Assembly: GCA_029204225.1 (NCBI GenBank)
Contig: CM055110.1
Coordinates: forward strand, 42,823,862 to 42,887,861
Direction: 5' to 3'
DNA length: 64,000 nucleotides
From: Diphasiastrum complanatum
Lineage: Eukaryota; Streptophyta; Lycopodiopsida; Lycopodiales; Lycopodiaceae
Positions 45,901-58,365 of the stretch are shown here, piece after piece. The notes beneath the pieces are model-generated. The model ran no database searches. It was not told the DNA's origin and saw only the letters and a program-made list of their open reading frames with translations. The position numbers and the translations under genes were made by a program. Within the stretch, counting starts at the first letter, position 1; every line of letters starts with the position of its first letter.

Positions 45901-48900
45901 TAAAGAATATTGACATAACATCATACAACACCATTCCATACCTTTTGGTATAAAATGTATTGTTCCGTACATACGGAACATGATTAAACCCTAAACATGA
46001 GGCTTTTTTATCTTCAAGGGCATAAAAATGCCATCCAAATCCATCTATTCTATGGAGCAATCTACCAAAAGAAAAGACAAGGCTACTGGAAAAAGTCTCG
46101 GATTAATAACTACCTTCTAGACACTAGTCCAGGTAGTAACGTTGCTGCTTCTAGCAAGTATGTCTGAATCCAGCTTGTCTTATTCCTACAAAAAAATTGG
46201 GTCACTAGCATAGTCCATGTCTAAATCCAGCTTTTTCCTTGTTCCCTACAATATATTTGTGTCACCACCATATTCCATGGCCATCTTTTGGTTTGCTAAC
46301 AAATAACATCTTCTTCCTCCCATCAATTTTATCATTCCAGGAAAACACAAAAAACTTTCACTTGCCACTTCAATAGAAATTTGGTTCCTGATCAGTTATG
46401 ATATCAAGCCTCTTCAGGTTAGAACAAGTTCGTTTTCTTCCAAAATTTGTCATTTTGCCTTTTTTATACCTATTCATGTACTTTGTTGAAACCCTTTGAA
46501 TTGTTGCATTTACGTAAAAGTCTTGCTGTGAAGTGAGATGCTTGTGATTAGTACGAGGGGACTGGGTCTCACAAAGCATCCGACAGGCTGACGACCTAGA
46601 CAGGACTTGATCAGTCAAAGGAGCACGTATCCTATGTTGTATGTCAACTTATACACAAGGGACAGTTCAAAACTGTTTTAGCAACTTCAATGTTCATGCA
46701 TGTGTCTCATAGGGATGACAAATGGCATGAGTTGGTGGCTGATTTGCCCACGCCACTGTCAACTTAAAATGTGTCAGGGTTTAGGGGTGCTTGAGGGAAA
46801 GTGTCAGTTAAGAGGAGACTAACAACAAACTTTTCTTCATGTTATTACAATGTGCTTTCAAAGGAGATCAATAAAGCATACTGAGAACAGAACAGGAACA
46901 AGAATGGGAACAGAAACGAAAACGTCCTCAAAAAAATGGGAATGGGAACGGGAATGCCACCTACACATCAAAATTTAAAAGCTATAAAATTTTGTATGTT
47001 GAAATTACACACATATAAACGAAACAGAGGATGAGTCTCATATTTATTCAATGGCACTACTATGTAAACAAATTATGTGTGTTAAATAAAACACCCTGAT
47101 TTTTTTCTTTCCTCCTCCATGTATCAAAACTGACCAGGGAACACGTATCCATCCCTTAGAAACACATTCCAAAGTCACATTCCCAAGCATGTTCCCAACC
47201 AGAGCAGGTCTGGGAATGCATGGCGCGTCTAAAAAGCCACATTCCCATGTTCCCATGTCAACATGCAATATTTTGCATCTTAATTGTGCTAGATAGTAGT
47301 TAAGCAGTTGAGTTTCAACCATGGTGTAGAAAATACGTTGTGAAAGCAAATGTTGTGTGCAATAAGGATTAGCACCCAATTTCTAACCTCATGCGTGATT
47401 TGTGCCTACTGATAGACCAATTGCAATATTGTAAATTTAGTTGATCAAATAAAATGAATTGTTTAATATAGTAGAAGAACCAAATGAGACGCAAAAAACA
47501 TGGTCCAAGATGGTATGATGTCGAAGTAGACAATAGACGATATTGTGGTAATACTTCCACCTATTCCATAAAGATTTAGTCCAAAAAGTACTATGGAAAA
47601 CCTCTTCTTTGGCCATTATTTCAATCTTAATGGAAAAATAAGATGCAGACTAAAGCTATCAACCGGCTTCGATTCAAACAGCTTTGGACCTACAACAACA
47701 CGACAAGTTGTTAGACATGACATCCTCAATCATGACTACTTAAAACAGCAAAACCGGAGCATTCAACCTTACCAAACAAGCATGTTCATTTTTTAGGACA
47801 AAAATGGAGTGTCATGTGTTTTTAATACATAGATGCTCATAAGGGAGTAATAATATCCATTGTCAACTTTGTTGGCACCAAAAGGAATTATAAGCCTTAA
47901 GAATAAGGGCCAAAATAAAGATAACAAGCCAAAAAATGGCTCAAGTAGACTTAACAAGGGCTAACTGAACTAGATACGTCAGGGGGCCTAGCCTATTAAT
48001 AGAAAATAGACATCATCTTTCGGGATCCTTTGGCTCATTTGCAATTGTGTGAACTTGGAACTCCATCTCCTGGTACGGCACCTGTTTTTTTCTTAAATTG
48101 TTAAGTCATTCTTTAAGTGAAAAAACCAAAAAAAAAAAAAAACAAGTATCGTACCACCACGTGTCGTGGTACGGCACCTGGTACGGTACCTAGACCCCAC
48201 GGCACCTATGTCATGGGGTACTTTGGATTTAGTTACCAAAAAGTACTATGGAAAACCTCTTCTTTGGCCATTATTTCAATCTTAATGGAAAAATAAGATG
48301 CAGACTAAAGCTATCAACCGGCTTCGATTCAAACAGCTTTGGACCTACAACAGTATGACAAGTTGCTAGACATGACATCCTCAATCATGACTACTTAAAA
48401 CGGCAAAACCAAAGCATTCAACCTTACCAAACAAGCATGTTCATTTTTGAGGACAAAAATGGAGTGTCATGTGTTTTTTATACACAGATGCTCATAAGAG
48501 AGTAATAAAAAAACATTGTAAACTTTGTTGGCACCAAAAGGAATTATAAGCCGTAAGAATGACGGCGATTCCCTCTTTAGACAGCTCAAAGTGCCTTAAA
48601 TAAAGATAACAAGCCAAAAAATGGCTCAAAGTAGACTTAACAAGGGCTAACTAGACTAGATACGTAAGGGGGCCTTGCCTATTAATAGACAATAGACATC
48701 ATCTTTGGGGATCCTTTGGCTCATTTGCAATTGTGTGAACTTGGAAATCCATCTCCTCTTCCTCTTTGTGAATGTGAGCCTTGGGATCTTCTTCACTAGG
48801 TCTCATGTGCCAAATCCACACAAAATGTAGCTAAGTTTATCGCGGTTCTTGCCTATTGATAGAAAAAAAAAACATCATGATACTTTGGCTCAATTGCAAT

Positions 48901-51900
48901 TGCGTGAACTTGGAACTTCATCTCCTCTTCCACTTTGTGAATGTGAGCCTTGGGATCTTCTTCACTAGGTCTCATGTGCCCAATCCACATAAAATGAAGC
49001 TATCTTGGTGTCATCTCAACCTTGTAAAAATTTACTAATGTAATTTCTTGGTGACACTTTCCTATTTTGCATCTTATGGTTACATCGACATGAGTGTCTT
49101 TTAATTTTCTTGCTTATAGCTTCAATTTTATTGTTATTGTTGTTTTCTTGGGATTGTGTTATGTACCATAACGGTACGCCCTTCAGTGACGGCCTCGCAA
49201 GGGGCATGACGCAGGACTGGAGTTATCGACATGTCTAGGTGCCACGCGTCACCATCCTAGGTGGTCACGTGTCGCCGGCAGGATCGTGCTTGATGGGACC
49301 CACTGTGCTATGCCTATATAGTGGTGGAATTTCCCTCTTTCCATTGACTCAGTCTACCCGGGAGTTGGTGGATGGAGAGTACGTGCATTAGCCAGGATGT
49401 ATCTCCAGGCCAGGAGATGTGTGCTAGGGAGAGCCGAGTGCGATGGCTGGTGGTTTGCGACGCCAGTTATCGTAGGAGGCTTGACCGGGCATGATTGTGT
49501 CGATTGCTCCAGGGCATGGGAGTGGGTCAGTTGTGACCCTATGGTTGGGCGGTTATGGTGCGTCGTCACTGGTATGGGGAGTGCCGAACCTTTGAGGCAA
49601 TCGATGATCCTAGGGAGTTGTATCAATTGGTATCAGAGCAGTCGATTTCCTTAAGGTGCACAAGTTCCCTTATTAGTCTTTGCGTTTGGGTATTCCTTTA
49701 TAAGGGAATGTCGTTGTTGGTTTATTAAACCTTTTTCCAAGATAATTCTTGAAAAGGTTTTATAGTAGTTGAAAGCTTACTTTTTCTAATATGGCTTTTC
49801 AATTGGAGTTTGGTTCTTATACAAATCTAAGGATTTTGAATTTAGTAAAAACAAACTTTGTGTGGTTTTAAGTTCTAAGTTGGTTTTTGAGAATCTTACA
49901 ACTTAGATAATTTTCTTTTGTATGGGCTTTATTCCCATGACTTAATCCCCCTTTGACTTAGTGAAATCTTTTTTATTCAAACTTTTTTTTCCTTAACTCT
50001 TCTGTATTTGCAGTCCTCTCAGTCCTACGGACGTTTTGAATCACATAAATTCATAACCTGCGATTCAAGAAACCCAGCGGCTCAGCGAGATGACTGTCGC
50101 AGAAGGGAGGTCGCACTCTCAGTATACTTATGCGATGTGAACCTACGGTCTCGGGGGGATACCCTCCCTTGTACCTTCTGGGCTTGCATAAGCGGCGACC
50201 CTGCAGATGACAGAACTGCTGAAGCCCGACGGCGCGAGGTCAAGTTGAGTTGGGGGGGGAGGAGTTATTACCTCCCCCATAATCTTATATGATTTGATGT
50301 GACAGGCTGGGAGAAGCGCGCCTCCCCATCTTCCACGACATCTTATTCATGGAGCCTTTCCGGGTGGATATGCAGCAGTTGATGGACGTCATGCGCCCCA
50401 TCTACTCTGTTCTAAGGCTCGTTGATCGCGAGGGGTGCACGATGGGCCTCATTTACGAGTTCATGGACCGCATAGGCGAGTCTCTCCAGCGTTCTGAGCT
50501 GGACCCTGCCAGATATAACTTTTTTCCATCTCACCGTCCTTACTTCCATTTCGCACTTTCTTTCGTCTTGTTGCCGCAACATGATGGTATGTAATTGTTG
50601 CCTCCACGTGGTTTGGTCCACAAGTTGGAGCCTATCAGGCGCTTGTGGCAGCGACGATGGGACAAGTTTCACCGGCCCATTCACAATGTGGCCCACATAT
50701 TGCATCCACTGTTTCAGAGCGAGAGCCAATACAACAATGCAGAGCTGCGTGCGGACTGCTTCTCGTACATTCGCCTCCTCAGCAACGACACTGTTCTCCG
50801 TAGCAGGCTCGAGGAGCAAAGTTTCAGTTACAGATAAACTCTTGCTCTGTCTTACGTTGTCGTTCGCTCAATTTCCTTGCGCGGGCTCAAGTGTACTCAA
50901 GCATATCGCTGCTCAACTGCAGGCACTCTCTGGGGCTGTTCGATGAGGACCTTGCACGTGTTCGAGAGAACAGACTCTTGCCTGTATCATGGTGGGAGAG
51001 CTACGGCGCTGGGCAGCCAGACTTGAGGATCGTCACGCTCCGAGTCCTTTCACAGGTATGTTGTCTAATCTCATTCATCCAACCAGTTTTCGCATTTTCT
51101 CTACAAGGTCGGTATTCACTCGAGTTGTTGCCAATTAATGCAGGACTTCTGCTTGTATGTGCGAGCGGAACTGGTCAGCGTTCAGCATTGTTCACACGAA
51201 CAGGCGGAACCGTCTGACGACGGAGCAATGCAATGACTTGGTGTACTGCAACACCAACACCAGGGTGATTCGACGCATCACGAAGAGCATGAGGGCAGGA
51301 GGCGCACGCGCCCTACTGCTGCAGATATATTTCGTTGCTCTATCGTTTTGCTTTCGTATTGGTTTAAGACATTCAATTTAATGCCCTCACGGTTGCTTCG
51401 GCTATTCTCACGAATGATTGACTTGTGTAGGTCAATCTCGATGAGTGCCTGGTTGCAGCGGCCGACCATGAGCCAGAGCCAGAGGTTGATCCAGACGATG
51501 CTGCTCGTCATGCTCTACGGGGTGATCCCGAGGATGATGCCGATGCCGATGAGACCACCCCCCTCCCTGCTGACGTTCCATTGCCCTCCTCTAATGATGA
51601 GCCCACATATGATTCAGACGAGACGGTGGACCTTGCAGGGGATGGTCCACGTGCCCCACCTAGTACTCCTGCACCCCCTTTCAGATGATGGCTGGTCAGA
51701 GTTTGCGAGGGAGACAGAGGCTACTGCCCAGAAACAGATAGTGCAGAGACAACTCAGAGCATCACAGGCAGACAGTTCTTCCCAGAGACCCCCCGTGGCA
51801 GAGGGAGACCCCCAGGCAGGAGTGTACCACAGAGGGTTCCTTCCAGCAGACCCAAAGGCAGGCCAGCCAAGAGGGGATGCACTGATGATTTTTCTAGTCG

Positions 51901-54900
51901 TCTCTTGGCAGGCGTTGGCCCAGACTTAGAGGAGTCCCAGATGCCTCCAGACTCCCAGCAAGACTTTGTATTTGACACCCCTGCAGATGCATCTGACACG
52001 CAGAGGGATGATTTTTTTAGCACAGACTTGTAGATACTAATACACACTTTAGCATCATGTACAGTGGCATCAGATGAGATGTATATATTTTTTTACAGTC
52101 TATTTGTATCATGGCTAATTTATCGTGGTTGCTTACCAATGGTTAGCTCCGTGAAATTTGAATGGTTAGTCAGAAATGGTTTGCTCCGTGCAAGATGAGA
52201 GAGAGAGAGAGAGAGAGAGAGACCAACACATCTGCATCATGTTCAACCATTTAACATAACACCCTAAACCCTAAACCCTAACAAATGGCACAGTTAACAT
52301 AACACCCTAAACCCTGACAAATCATCCTAAACCCACAACCCCACAGCCATAACCATCAAAACAAGCCACAACCATAATCATCATAACCACATCCATAAAC
52401 ATCATCAACCCCACCCCACGTCCTCATTGTGTCGTAGGCATTGCACCACAGGTATGAGCAGATTCAACATCAAAGCAGCACTTGTGTAGCATACACTTAA
52501 ACCTGCGTAGAATGTATTAATGGTCCAGGAATACAGTCCACAGGTTCGTGAAGGGGGTACAAACCCAAGGGACCGAGCCTAGCTCGATTCGGGTATCGTC
52601 CGGTCAAAATGGCCGTTCGACGGGACAGAAACGCAATTATGTCAATTGAAATGGACTACTTTGCAGCTTTCCACCCGACGGCCCCATTTCTTCAAACAGG
52701 ATCCATTTCAGGTGCCGTCTGTTTCGGCCAGTGGACAACCTCGATAGGAACTTGTGGGAACAAACAGGACGAGGAATCGACCAACGGTCGGCCCGCAACG
52801 TCCGTCCGAAGTTCAACATTAAACAAGGCTTCAAGGACCCGTCGCGAGGGACAACCTCACCAAAAACCTGTGGGAGCAGACAGGACGAGGAACGGACGGA
52901 CGGCCTATAGTGAATGAAAAAGTTTTGCATAAGTAATTAGTAAGTTGTTGAAGTTCATCCGAGGGGAAACCAAGTAAGTTGTTGAAGTTCATCCGGGGGG
53001 AAACCGATCACATCATATAAGACATAGTATTGTGCAGGCCTGTGTTGACAGAGATAGCAATACTTCTTGCAGGATGGTCGGTCCTGTGGTTCCTTGTAGT
53101 GAATGGCATAGTTCTGCTGACTATTCACTCTTCTGGTGTCCATTCACCCTAATCTATCTCATCACATAGGCCATGGTACTATGTAGAATGCATTAATGGT
53201 CCAGGAACACAGTCCACAGGTTCGTGATCCCGATACGAACCCAAGGGATTGAGCTTGGCTCAATTCAGGTATTGTTCGGTCAAAATGGCCCTTCGACTGG
53301 AGAGAAACGCAATTAGGTCAAGCGAAATGGACTAGTTTTGCAGCTTTTCGTCCGACGGCCCCGTTTTTCCAAACGAAATCCGTTTCAGGTGTCGTCTGTT
53401 TCGGGCAGTGGACAACCTCGATAGGAACCTTTGGGAACAGACAGGACGAGGAAACGACCGACGGTCGGCCCGCAACGTCTGTCCGAAGTTCGACGTTAAA
53501 CAGGGCTCCCGAGACACTTTGTCCGGTCGGGACCTGAAAACTGGGAGATGTTTCGGAGCCCCCATGTTGGTACGCAAAATTTCAACCGCGTGCTGTAGCG
53601 TGTTGGAGTAGTGCTATAAGTAATTAGTAAGTTGTTGAAGTTCATCCGGGGAGAAACCGATCTCATCAACCGAGACACAGTAGTGTGTAGGTCTTGTGGT
53701 TTTCTATAGTGAATGACACAGTTTTGCATAGATAATTAGTAAGTTGTTGAAGTTCATCGGGGGGGAAACCGATCTCATCATATAAGACATCGTAGTGTGT
53801 AGGTCTTGTGGTTTCCTGTCTTGAGAGCTTGTCACTCTTCTGGTGAGCATTGATTTCCCCCAGAGACTTCTAGTCCTGAGAGCTTGTCACTCTTCTAGTG
53901 AGCTTTCACCTCTCCCAAATCCTCTGGTGAGCATTCACTTCTTTGAGACAGTCACCGATGCACCCTAAACCCCAAGTCAGTAATATGTTTGTCATACAAA
54001 CCATCATCTTCACTCAAAACCACTTTCAGATCTTTCTTTGCCGCTTTTTTGGAGCTTAGTTCCCAATGAAGGTTCATAAAATTTATGAACTGCTCATTAC
54101 TCATCGTTGTTTGGTAATATCTCAATTATGGGAGGCATGGGCAGTGGTTAGGTCTGTTGCAAATTTTTTTGGTACCGTTTTCCTATTTTTTAACAGGAGG
54201 GGGCAGGTGGGTGCCAGACACCCTCTGATAATTAATTCCGGGGGAAAAACAAGGGCCATAAATTGCTTTTATTTTGCTTTTGGGATGGGGGACAGCGTGG
54301 GCAGGTGCCTGTCTTTTCTTTTTTTTTGAGAAAAAAAAAATTCAAAATGTTGGCCGCGTCCGGACGCGGACGCACCCCTGACGCATCCGCGTCCGCGTCC
54401 AAGGTCCGCTTCCTTAAATTCCAACTACAGTGGTAGATCCCCAAAAAAACTGTGGAAAAGCCACCTAATTGAAATCAAGAACTAGAAAAATCAACTCACG
54501 TGTCAATAAGAGTTACTCTATTTCTACTAATCTGGAGGACCCTCCAACCTTCTAAAGACTATCCATCAGGCAAGACAAGGCCCAAATGATGAAGCCACTA
54601 ACTTGCAAGTTCCACCTTGCGAGTTCAAATATAGATCCAAAATGAGACAACAATATATCATATCCATAGATAAAATGGTAGAAAAATCATTGATTTTGAC
54701 TTCAAATCAACTAAGATGCTAATTGATTCCTCTATAATACATGTATTTATAAAAAGCATATAGATAAAGAGGCATCTAAAAGCAATCAGCTGATTATTAA
54801 CCTACAAAATGGCTAGGAATAATCATAGGATGAAAATAAGGTGTATCAACATAAAAAGGCCATACCATCATAAAGTGGAGGACATACTCATTCAATGGGG

Positions 54901-56133
54901 CAATGCTCGTGAAAGTAGAAAGGCACTTGTGAAGACAAAGGGTCTACTTGGGAATGGATGTACGAAAAACTTGATGAGGAAGTGTGATCCGTCATCAAGA
55001 AGATTATGAAGAATCCTATTTCTGCAAAGGCTACGAACATCATTATAATTCCAACAAGATTTGTGAGGAGAAGTCTGGACCTCGTGAAAAACAACTATCA
55101 CAAAGGAACAAAAAGGTTGTTGCCAAAGCAATTTTATTGAGAAACCTTTTCTTTCTCTAGCTTTTCTAGCTCTTGCATTGTCATAAATAACTTCAACACG
55201 AGGAGAAGCTTGTTTCAAGCTTTGTACAAGTCCTCCAATAAGTGGTAAGTTGGAAAGGACTTCTTTTCCTTCTCTTCCAATTCCACACAATGAGGACATA
55301 CAAGAGAGAAAGATATTTGTATAAAAACATAAGAGTCAACCAAAAAGCAAGGATCTATATTCTGTAATCCTCTGCAGCTAAGAGTGATTCTTCAGACTTG
55401 GTATTACCAGTCAATTATAGTGTACCAATTCTAAAGGACACTACTATGAACTCCAGTTCAAAGTTCCCACGGCACAGATGCCGTGGGGTCTGAGTGCCGT
55501 GACAAGTGTCGTACCGCGGCACGTTTGTCGTGGTACGGCACCTGGGTTTTTTTATTGTTTATTTTTAAGTTTTCAAACAAAAAATGACTTTAAAAAAAAA
55601 AAAACAAACAAACAGGTGCACTGAAGTTCCACGGCACCTACGGAACCCGTGCCGTGGTACGGCACTTGGAACTTTGGAACTACTTGACATAAAGTAACTA
55701 GATTTAGCTGATAGAAAACATGCTATAGAATATTTTTGAGCTGTACCAATTACTAGCTGACAAAGGAAGTAAAGATCTCGAATTTTCAAAGCTTAATGCT
55801 AGAGATGCTACACTCACGTAGCACATATTTGAAAAGATGATCATTCACAAAATTGGCAGCCTCAGGACCTCCATGGCCATCATAAATCCCCACAAAGGTT
55901 CCATATGAACCACTCTCCACCTGGCTGTGATCCTCCATTTGAGAATTTGCCTGAACCACAGCAATTGAGAAGTTGCCCAATGCATGTGGCATTAAATCCT
56001 TGCACCAAAGCATAGGATCTTGACAGTTTCCGATAGTTGTGGTCATATGCATATAGCGCCCAAAGGGCTCGCAGCAAGTAAACACCATCTTAAATACGAT
56101 GCAAGCATTTCTCATCTCACTGCCAGTACTCAT
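42971..56133 (-). CDS. PP2C protein phosphatase, clade-D-like, four coding exons
   Basis: A metal-dependent Ser/Thr phosphatase of the PPM/PP2C family. Exons on the minus strand: 56133-55818, 45489-45134, 44332-44096, 43237-42971. All joints keep frame (phases 1, 0, 0) with GT-AG ends. Total is up to 391 residues; starts at 56115 or 56088 are also possible, and the latter gives 376. Motifs: EDHSQVESG and [15 protein letters not shown] (metal-binding Asp), [19 protein letters not shown] and [34 protein letters not shown], and [18 protein letters not shown] with the final metal-binding Asp; the tail has [13 protein letters not shown]. This motif order is that of plant clade D PP2Cs, which at the plasma membrane act on proton pumps and are inhibited by SAUR proteins (family knowledge, not shown here). 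Intron 1 is 10.3 kb and full of repeats; introns 2 and 3 are 0.8-0.9 kb. No stop or missing catalytic residue was seen. Confidence 0.93.
47583..48895 (+). repeat. 655 bp tandem duplication containing an LTR start
   Basis: The phrase AAAAAGTACTATGGAAAACC begins both units (about 47583 and 48238). Within each, a run ending GGACAAAAATGGAG is followed by TGTCATGTG (LTR start at 47810 and 48465, exactly 655 bp apart). The sequence before the LTR start and the LTR itself are related to the gag-only element at 8.3-8.8 kb. The first unit ends in a CGTGGTACGGCAC-rich block absent from the second. A third partial LTR copy continues to about 49150. Confidence 0.85.
49157..49640 (+). mobile_element. LTR with adjoining Met-tRNA primer site, truncated element
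   Basis: Starts TGTTATGTACC and ends TATCA at about 49625 (469 bp). TGGTATCAGAGCAG follows after two bases, so this is a 5' LTR in plus orientation. A TATA-like CCTATATAG lies at about 49313. No gag or pol of the element follows; hAT-like sequence begins 0.7 kb downstream, and no 3' LTR was found. Confidence 0.8.
50290..52032 (+). pseudogene. hAT-superfamily transposase relic with acidic, AT-hook-like tail
   Basis: Plus-strand pieces that follow the order of plant hAT transposases: [25 protein letters not shown] (50349-50594), then [19 protein letters not shown] (about 50660-50720), then [22 protein letters not shown] (50985-51056). After an 88 bp intron-like gap comes the dimerisation block [21 protein letters not shown] (51155-51220) with [10 protein letters not shown]. 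An acidic stretch (51430-51690) is followed, after a frame break, by a basic part with RGRPPGRS and [10 protein letters not shown] and the end FFSTDL, stop near 52032. The N-terminal zinc finger and the catalytic N-terminal part are not seen. Frame breaks make it non-functional. It lies inside PP2C intron 1 on the opposite strand. Confidence 0.72.
52197..52320 (+). repeat. GA microsatellite and telomere-like CCCTAAA repeats
   Basis: A GAGAGA tract (about 52197-52222) is followed by CCCTAAACCCTAAACCCTAA at 52262-52281, and further single CCCTAAA/CCCTGA copies up to 52335. This is a short interstitial run of the plant telomere repeat, far too short for a telomere. Confidence 0.85.
52507..53860 (+). 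repeat. Tandem duplication (about 675 bp) with small internal repeats
   Basis: The block starting AATGGTCCAGGAA(T/C)ACAGTCC occurs at about 52515 and 53190, and similarity continues through CAGTGGACAACCTCGATAGG and GGTCGGCCCGCAACGTC. Within and after it, the phrase TAAGTTGTTGAAGTTCATC recurs at about 52941, 52977, 53628 and 53738, often followed by GGGGGAAACCGATC. No coding capacity is supported. Confidence 0.8.
55445..55685. repeat. Foldback element with CCGTGGTACGGCAC motifs
   Basis: The ends are inverted copies (GTTCAAAGTTCC on the left, GGAACTTTGGAAC on the right). Inside, GTGCCGTGGTACGGCAC and related CACGGCAC words occur on both sides of an A/T-rich centre with a poly-A run. A related block with GTCGTGGTACGGCACCTGG lies at 48076-48235 in the same intron. 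No transposase; MITE-like. Confidence 0.75.
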
Positions 56134-58365
56134 GCATCATCCCAACGCTCCCGCGTAGTACATAACCCCATTTCTGAGGATCCACAATGAAATTAAAGCA
56201 CTAAAGGCTTATGCATCCACAATAAAATTGAAACCCGAGGGCCTTATGCACAATCTTCATGGAGTTGAGGCGTGAGATCATGCCGAAGCAAATCCAGGAA
56301 GATGAAATTTTCAATAATATGAATCAAACTCATAGGCATGAATTATTGAAGTACTGTTCAGCCATTATCGCCTGCAGTGTTGGCATCGCTCTTAAGAAAT
56401 GCGAGAAGAATATATGTCGCTGACTTTGTATGCAATTGTTTCCCAACGCAAAGAAAGTTGAAAGTCGTATGCTGCATCACAAACGTGTCATCCACATCAA
56501 GAAAGCAATCCACCTCAACCTCTAGTACATTAATACATGGACTGTGAAAGCAATCTAATTGCATAAACCCTTGGAATCCGGCCAAATACTGTTGCAGTCC
56601 AAAGCCTATGGTTCTTTTGTAAAACCCTTGATCATCAGCCGCACACGATAACACCATGTCATCATATAACCATCCCACACAATTCTCAAGTACAGCATAG
56701 ACTTGGCTCAAATATACCATGCGATTTAGGGCCAAACGGAAACTGGACATGCAAAACTCAGAATGCGAAGATGCAGTTGAGGGAAACGGAAGGGGCTACG
56801 GGGATGAAGAAGGTGAGCAGAAGGTGGTAGAAGAAGCAGAAGAGGGATGAGTAGGAGAAAAGCAAAAGCGGCGATGGCGATGGCGTCGAAGCCGAGCATA
56901 AATAGAGGATGAGGAAGACTTCACCGACACGCCACTTATCAAGGTACAAGGAAGGAAGGTCCTTAGGAGGGAAGAGGCGAAGACCCGGAGGCCGTAGGCA
57001 CGTGTGGGACAAATGGGTAAACTAGAAGTACATGGTACAAAGTACTTCTTTATTTATGAGGAGGCGGATACCAATGCCACCCACCCGAAAGAGAGAATCA
57101 TGTTACAAGATGGTAGTGAGTCGTCAAATGAATAACACACAACGCGTACCAGTTATGAGGAGTGATATCAAGCACGCGACATCACCTCATTGGCTAAGAA
57201 TACCTAGGTTTCAAACCATAGCATGAATTTTCGTACGGAATTCGTCTCATCTTTAGATCCACAATTGCTATGTATGGTATTTCGCCATCCAATGGCAAGC
57301 TATAGGCTATAGTCTCCGACGCCGCTCCAATAGCTTGGGTTTTTGAGGCCATTCTATGGCTTGTAGTCAAGCTCATCTTGGCCAATCACAAAGTGCCATG
57401 TTCATGTTATGTTCTTTCACAAATGCTACGATCCTTGGCTCAATTGAGCTTTACATAGGGAGTACACCGTCATATCAAAAAAGGGCTTTTGGCCAAGGGC
57501 TGTAGATAGAGGCCGAAGGCCCTTTCAATGATGGAAAGACCTAGAAGGCAAAATTGAGGGCTCCAACAAGATGGACAAATAGGGAGGGCATTCCAATCAT
57601 TCCTAATTTACAATGTCGGAAGGTGCATGTAGAAAATTCTGTGTAGGGAGGAATCTCCCGTTTTTTCATTAAAAAGTTAAAAATAGTTTTACGTTAGAGT
57701 GAAACGTTGGTTGGTGCCATGAGCAATATTAATAATTATGGCAACTTTGGCAAAATGAAAAATACATAATGGTTGTTTGGCAGCCCGTTGTAAGAATATA
57801 ATGCCAAGTCCTCTTGTCAAGTTGCGGTAACGATGGAGGCCCATTGTAAGGATACAGTGACAAGTCCTCTTGTCAAGCCATTCTCGCAACGAGACAAGAG
57901 GACAAGCCATTATAACTTACCATGGACCGACGAACACCCATTATCGTAAAATGATTCCATTCATGAGTGTTACGTATTGTTAAATTCCATTAGTGAGGCC
58001 TATTTATTTTCAAGATTTCATTCATGTGGGTGTTAATTACTTCTAACATTCCATCCATGAAAACGTTTTATTTGCAAGGCTGAAAATTATAATCAATAAA
58101 ATTTGTAGAAGATAAGAAGGTCCTATTATTATTCCCTAGGTGATGGTGGTCCCCAAACTCAACTTACATCATTGTTTCATGTAAGATTTGAGTAGACACA
58201 CATTATGGGTCTATCTTATTTCCTAGTTTTAGTTTATAATTTTTATCAAAAAAATGAAAATTAATTAAAAAATTGACATTAATGTGTGTATGTCACGTAA
58301 TGGCCCTAGGTTGGATAGGTCTCAAAATAGTCTGTCGAAGTTACAAGCTAAGATTCACTAGCTAT
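56134..58365. other. PP2C upstream region and gene-free DNA
   Basis: The PP2C 5' UTR and promoter should lie at about 56134-57000. A minus-strand frame at 56750-56358 (130 residues) matches nothing I recognise and could be UTR. Beyond 57.0 kb only short repeats appear, for example a roughly 60 bp unit with CAAGTCCTCTTGTCAAG at 57810-57880. No TATA box can be assigned. Confidence 0.4.

Larger units (their letters stand above)
45490..55817 (-). other. Intron 1 of the PP2C gene (10.3 kb)
   Basis: Donor C-GTGAGT after VL at 55818, acceptor TTGCAG before 45489. It holds LTR relics, a hAT relic on the opposite strand, a tandem duplication and foldback elements (listed separately). The stretches 45490-47580 and 53900-55440 have no supported feature. 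In the second of these, a minus-strand frame at 54892-55299 is unidentified, and GC-rich CGCGTCCGGACGCGGACGC near 54355 is a short palindromic tract. Confidence 0.88.

Noticed and set aside
54892-55299. Minus-strand 135-residue frame in PP2C intron 1
   Set aside because: No recognisable domain, no splice link to the PP2C exons; may be chance or an element fragment.
56358-56750. 130-residue frame just upstream of PP2C as an extra exon
   Set aside because: No similarity to PP2C N-termini and stops lie between it and the PP2C start; more likely 5' UTR.
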